This document shows, piece by piece, positions 60,703 through 64,000 of a stretch of 64,000 nucleotides of DNA. The translations under genes were made by a program, and so were the position numbers. This stretch comes from Pseudomonadota bacterium. Lineage in GTDB: Bacteria > Pseudomonadota > Gammaproteobacteria > Pseudomonadales > Pseudohongiellaceae. The notes beneath the pieces are model-generated. The model saw nothing but the letters and a program-made list of their open reading frames with translations. It had not been told where the DNA came from and did not search any database. How positions within the stretch are numbered: position 1 is the first letter of the stretch; the number at the start of each line of letters is the position of its first letter. Location: assembly GCA_027621405.1 (NCBI GenBank), contig JAQCBT010000009.1, forward strand, positions 105,801 to 169,800, written 5' to 3'.

Positions 60703-62874
60703 CTACATCTGAGCGTGCTTGATCTCGAAACAGAAATGAATATTGGCCCGCCGTTTGAAATCTTCGGGAATACTCTTGATGCTGATATCGGTCAGCTCGA
60801 ATTGGGTTGCAAGTCGTTTATCGAGTTTAAACGAGCGCAAATTGGTGGAGAAATAGAGAGTGCCGTTTTTGGCCAATAATTTCATGCTACGTTCGATCAA
60901 TTGTACGTGATCACGCTGAATATCGAGCAGGCCTTCCATCTTCTTGGAATTGGAAAACGACGGCGGGTCGAGAAAGATCAGGTCCCAGGTCTTATTGCGA
61001 TCCTGGTTTAGCCATTGCAGGCAGTCGGCACGTTGCAGACGATGTTTACTCTCGTCCAGTCTGTTCAATTGCAGATTGCGTTTCGCCCAGTCCAAATAGG
61101 TATTGGACATATCGATACTTAGTGATGACACAGCTCCGCCAATGGCAGCATGTACCGTCGCCGCACCTGTATAGGCAAACAGATTGAGGAAGGTCTTGCC
61201 TTTGGCTTTACTCTCGATGAGCTGCCGAACAGGACGATGGTCGAGAAATAATCCGGTATCAATATAGTCTGTGAAATTAACCCGCAGCTTGCAGTCGCCC
61301 TCGGTCACCACATGGAAGCGGGACTCATTTGTCAGCTTTTCGTATTGGTTTTCACCACGCTGGCGCGCTCGAGACTTATAGAACAGTTGAGACTCTTCAA
61401 GGTCGAGTATGTCCTGGGTGATGGTACGCAACTCACGAGTCCGACGCTTGACCACATCCGGATCAATCTTCTTCGGCGCCTCGTACTCCTGGATGCAGAC
61501 CCATTGCTCGCCAGGCTGGCTGCGGTTGCCATAGCAATCTATCGCAGCAGCGTAGTCGGGCAAATCTGCGTCGTAGACGCGGTAACACTCTATGCCTTCG
61601 AGTTTAGCCCAGCGCTGACGCAGCTTGAGGTTCTTTTGCAGGCGATTACTGAAGTCTTGCGACTGAGATGATAGCTCTTCCGCCCTGAGACGCCTGGGCA
61701 AGCGGGAGTCGTCAAAGAAGTTTTCGGCCTCGATTGCGAAGTGCAGCAACTTGCAGGTGATGGCCCCGTTGTATAGCGTGTGTTGCTTGTGAGATCGAAT
61801 TCCGATGGATTTCCCAAGCTTCTGATCTTCAGTAAACACAGCCGCTGTCCAACCTTGAAAATCGGTGCGCAATACTTGTCCCAGCGCCGAATACAGTCGC
61901 GGCAATTCTCCAGTTTGCAGAAGGCGCTTGCCGTAAGGAGGGTTGGTAACCACCAGACCAGAGTCCGGAAAGTCGTGGCGGAAATCGAACAGATTCTGAT
62001 AGATGAAACTGATACCGTGAATCTCCAGTCGCTCAGCATTCTCTCGCGCCCGCTCCAATACCCGACGATCCGAATCGAAGCCGAGCAATGTCGGAATGTA
62101 TTTAGCGCCAGCAGCTTCTCGATCGCAAGCCTCGGCAATCAGCCGTTGCCAGGCGACGTCATCATGCTGCCGCCAGCGCGTGAGGCCAAAATGTGAACGC
62201 CTCAATCCTGGCGCTACATCCCCCGCCATCATTGCTGCTTCCAGCACCAGCGTGCCAGACCCGCACATGGGATCGACGAGTGCGCCTCCCTGTCGCGAAA
62301 TCTCAGGCCAACCTGCTCGCAATAATATAGCGGCGGCCAGGTTCTCCTTCAGTGGGGCTTCGCCTGCAGCCAGGCGGTAGCCACGCTGGTGCAGACTAGT
62401 GCCGGACAGGTCCACATAGATGCGTGCTACATCACGATTAATGTAGGCATTTATGCGCAGATCCGGCCGCTCGGTATCCACACCAGGGCGATGCCCCACG
62501 GCGGCATTGAACTGATCGACAATGGCGTCCTTGATGCGCAAGGCGGCGTAATGATTGTGGGTAATCCGGGAGTTGGCGACATTGGCATCAATGGCCAATG
62601 TGCCAGTAGCGGACATATGCGTGGACCAATCGATAGCCTGGCAGCCTTCGTACAAGGCAGCGGGGTCGGCTGCCGCAAATTCCGCCAGCGGTAGCAATAT
62701 CCGATTGGCGAGCCGTGACCACAGGCAGGCACGGTAGGCCGTCTCCAGCGACCCTTCAAATTCCACTCCTGCGCGGTTATCCGTTACCGAAATAGCGCCC
62801 AACTCTGTGAGTTCAGAAGCCAGTAGGTCAGTGACGCCGCGGGGGGCAGTCGCAAAAAAACGTAGGGATTCCAT
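60703..62874 (-). CDS. rlmL: RlmKL, bifunctional 23S rRNA methyltransferase
   Basis: 723 residues, like E. coli RlmKL (702). An N-terminal THUMP region (residues 1-160) and an m2G methyltransferase (GGALVDPMCGSGTLVLEAAM, VVTNPPYGKRL at the NPPY motif) are followed by the m7G methyltransferase half (FLNLFAYTGAATVHAAIGGA, LIFLDPPSFSNSKKM, GTLYFSTNLRSF). It methylates G2445 and G2069 of 23S rRNA in E. coli. It stands alone in a minus-strand run that ends in the rrn operon. Confidence 0.95.
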   Translation of the reverse strand: MESLRFFATAPRGVTDLLASELTELGAISVTDNRAGVEFEGSLETAYRACLWSRLANRILLPLAEFAAADPAALYEGCQAIDWSTHMSATGTLAIDANVANSRITHNHYAALRIKDAIVDQFNAAVGHRPGVDTERPDLRINAYINRDVARIYVDLSGTSLHQRGYRLAAGEAPLKENLAAAILLRAGWPEISRQGGALVDPMCGSGTLVLEAAMMAGDVAPGLRRSHFGLTRWRQHDDVAWQRLIAEACDREAAGAKYIPTLLGFDSDRRVLERARENAERLEIHGISFIYQNLFDFRHDFPDSGLVVTNPPYGKRLLQTGELPRLYSALGQVLRTDFQGWTAAVFTEDQKLGKSIGIRSHKQHTLYNGAITCKLLHFAIEAENFFDDSRLPRRLRAEELSSQSQDFSNRLQKNLKLRQRWAKLEGIECYRVYDADLPDYAAAIDCYGNRSQPGEQWVCIQEYEAPKKIDPDVVKRRTRELRTITQDILDLEESQLFYKSRARQRGENQYEKLTNESRFHVVTEGDCKLRVNFTDYIDTGLFLDHRPVRQLIESKAKGKTFLNLFAYTGAATVHAAIGGAVSSLSIDMSNTYLDWAKRNLQLNRLDESKHRLQRADCLQWLNQDRNKTWDLIFLDPPSFSNSKKMEGLLDIQRDHVQLIERSMKLLAKNGTLYFSTNLRSFKLDKRLATQFELTDISIKSIPEDFKRRANIHFCFEIKHAQM

Positions 62875-63279
62875 GGGAAGCGGAGTCTAGCACGGTATGG
62901 CGCGGCAACTGAGTTCTACTTCGGCCCCAGCCGCACCAAGACGTTCAGGACAGAACTAATGCCTCGGGCGCACGGACATATTTTTGCTCCTTCAAAATCT
63001 ACATACCCGCCATCCCTGGCGGTAATACGCAGGAATGGTTCATGGCGCGACGCTCGTCACTACCCGAGCAGAGCTCGGGTTCGCCTGCGGCGACCGCTCG
63101 TCACCTAACATCGCAGCATTCATCACTTGAGATGCCAGCTACTCACGAGATGCCTGAAAGCCGCGTAAGCGGCGCAGACGTCGAACCAAGTGAGACGCCC
63201 GAAGGGTGAGGAATTTGGGCCCACCCAAATTCCGAATCACAATGACACTCGCGAAGCGAGTGCTCATTGCGCATCCAAT
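62875..63279. other. Non-coding spacer between rlmKL and the rrn terminator
   Basis: 405 nt. It holds several short hairpins (ACCCGAG ... CTCGGGT near 63061-63080; CACTCGC ... GCGAGTG near 63246-63262) and direct copies of CGCTCGTCAC about 50 bp apart. Frames here are short and unsupported. No tRNA is recognised. Confidence 0.45.
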
Positions 63280-63314
63280 AAAAAAGGGACAGTCCCGGAG
63301 GGACTGTCCCTTGT
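63278..63314 (-). terminator. Terminator of the rrn operon
   Basis: A stem of AAGGGACAGTCC paired with GGACTGTCCCTT, with a 5-nt loop, followed on the minus strand by a T-run (plus-strand A-run near 63278-63285). It sits directly downstream of 5S rRNA, so it ends the 16S-23S-5S transcript. Confidence 0.85.
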
Positions 63315-63323
63315 TTATTGGAT

Positions 63324-63440
63324 GCCTGACAATGACCTACTCTCACATGGGGAGACCCCACACTACCATCGGCGCTGAGTGGTTTCACTTCTGAGTTCGA
63401 GATGGGATCAGGTGGTTCACACTCGCTATTGTCGTCAGGC
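63324..63440 (-). rRNA. rrf: 5S ribosomal RNA
   Basis: 117 nt. The minus strand begins GCCTGACGACAATAGCGAG and ends ATTGTCAGGC, so the two ends pair as the 5S helix I. Internal landmarks include CCACCTGATCCCATCTCGAA and CTCAGAAGTGAAAC, typical of gammaproteobacterial 5S. It lies 220 nt after the 23S end. Confidence 0.95.
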
Positions 63441-63607
63441 AATTCTGGCGACGTTTTCACGTCATGTTCTTCAATTCGATGAAAGACTATGTCTGTAACT
63501 ACTCAAGATTTGGAGTGCTTTGTATCAAACTACTTACGATACAAGTTTCTCTGTACTGAAGTGTTATTCGTTGCTTTGCTTTTGCATACAATCGATCGGT
63601 TTTAACA

Positions 63608-63649
63608 GGGGACAGAATAAATTCTGTCCCGCGTTCTGCTTTGCAGAAC
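63608..63649. repeat. Two hairpins in the 23S-5S spacer
   Basis: GGGACAGAAT-AA-ATTCTGTCCC is a perfect palindrome (about 63609-63630) followed by GTTCTGCTTTGCAGAAC (about 63633-63649). Both lie between 23S and 5S on the rrn transcript and may form RNA processing stems. The GGGACAG end is also used by the terminator stem at 63286-63310. Confidence 0.55.
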
Positions 63650-63660
63650 CCATGATTATA

Positions 63661-64000
<340 letters not shown>

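Noticed and set aside
63143..63460. Short frames over the 5S region and the terminator on both strands
   Set aside because: They run through 5S rRNA and the terminator hairpin and have no domain content.
63522..63552. TGTATCAAA ... GATACA in the 23S-5S spacer as a sixth decamer site
   Set aside because: The halves are inverted and not 10 bp apart, and no regulated start is expected inside the rrn transcript.

Overview
The window comes from a Gram-negative gammaproteobacterium, probably aquatic or marine. It carries a polar-type flagellar cluster with the order seen in Pseudomonas, Vibrio and Shewanella (flhA-flhF-flhG-fliA; fliEFGHI behind sigma-54 activators; flgBCDEFGHIJKL-fliD). It also has P- and L-ring genes, FlgP- and FlgT-like ring accessory proteins, a sodium-type PomA/PomB stator, RlmI and RlmKL, and an rrn operon. 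I cannot name the species from sequence alone.

Layout. 1-5.9 kb (minus): receiverless FleR/FlrC-like sigma-54 activator, then fliE, fliF, fliG, fliH and the start of fliI. 6.2-7.9 kb (minus): FleQ/FlrA-like activator and fliS. 8.1-11.6 kb (plus): three tandem flagellins and flaG. 11.6-14.1 kb (plus): ClC chloride protein and a Sel1-repeat protein. 14.1-17.3 kb (minus): pomA followed by two pomB paralogues. 17.5-18.6 kb: three small genes. 18.6-32.3 kb (minus): flgBCDEFGHIJKL-fliD, with very large FlgE and FlgK. 32.6-34.5 kb (plus): flgA, flgM, flgN. 34.6-38.1 kb (minus): flgP, flgT-like, a LysM-like protein, a FliK-like protein and an FlhB C-terminal paralogue. 38.4-44.6 kb (plus): flhA, flhF, flhG, fliA and two unknown genes, where chemotaxis genes would be expected. 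44.6-45.6 kb (minus): two unknown membrane proteins. 45.9-53.1 kb (plus): a signalling island with an H-NOX gas sensor, an HNOBA-type hybrid kinase, an HPt protein, two OmpR-type regulators, a degenerate EAL protein, a lone receiver and a GAF protein. 53.2-56.4 kb (minus): polyamine genes (ODC, deoxyhypusine-synthase-like, agmatinase-like). 56.8-62.9 kb (minus): rlmI, a small secreted protein, a secreted esterase and rlmKL. 63.3-64.0 kb (minus): 5S and the 3' end of 23S rRNA.

Regulation. Promoter-like elements suggest a hierarchy. Sigma-54 sites (GG and GC exactly 10 bp apart) precede the flrC-like/fliE, flgB and flhA operons, and a weaker one precedes flgA. FliA (sigma-28) sites of the form TAAAG...N12...GNCGAT precede fliC1, fliS, flgM and flgP; all four have the same spacer.

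The strongest new signal is a tandem decamer, about NWTTGATACM repeated at exactly 10 bp. It occurs in five non-coding gaps: before the FlrA-like activator, pomA, flhG, and both OmpR-type regulators of the H-NOX island. That spacing is typical of OmpR/PhoB-family operators. I infer an autoregulated circuit in which a gas-sensing phosphorelay controls the flagellar master regulator, the stator and the flagellar-number ATPase. The repeats are seen directly; the regulatory link is inference.
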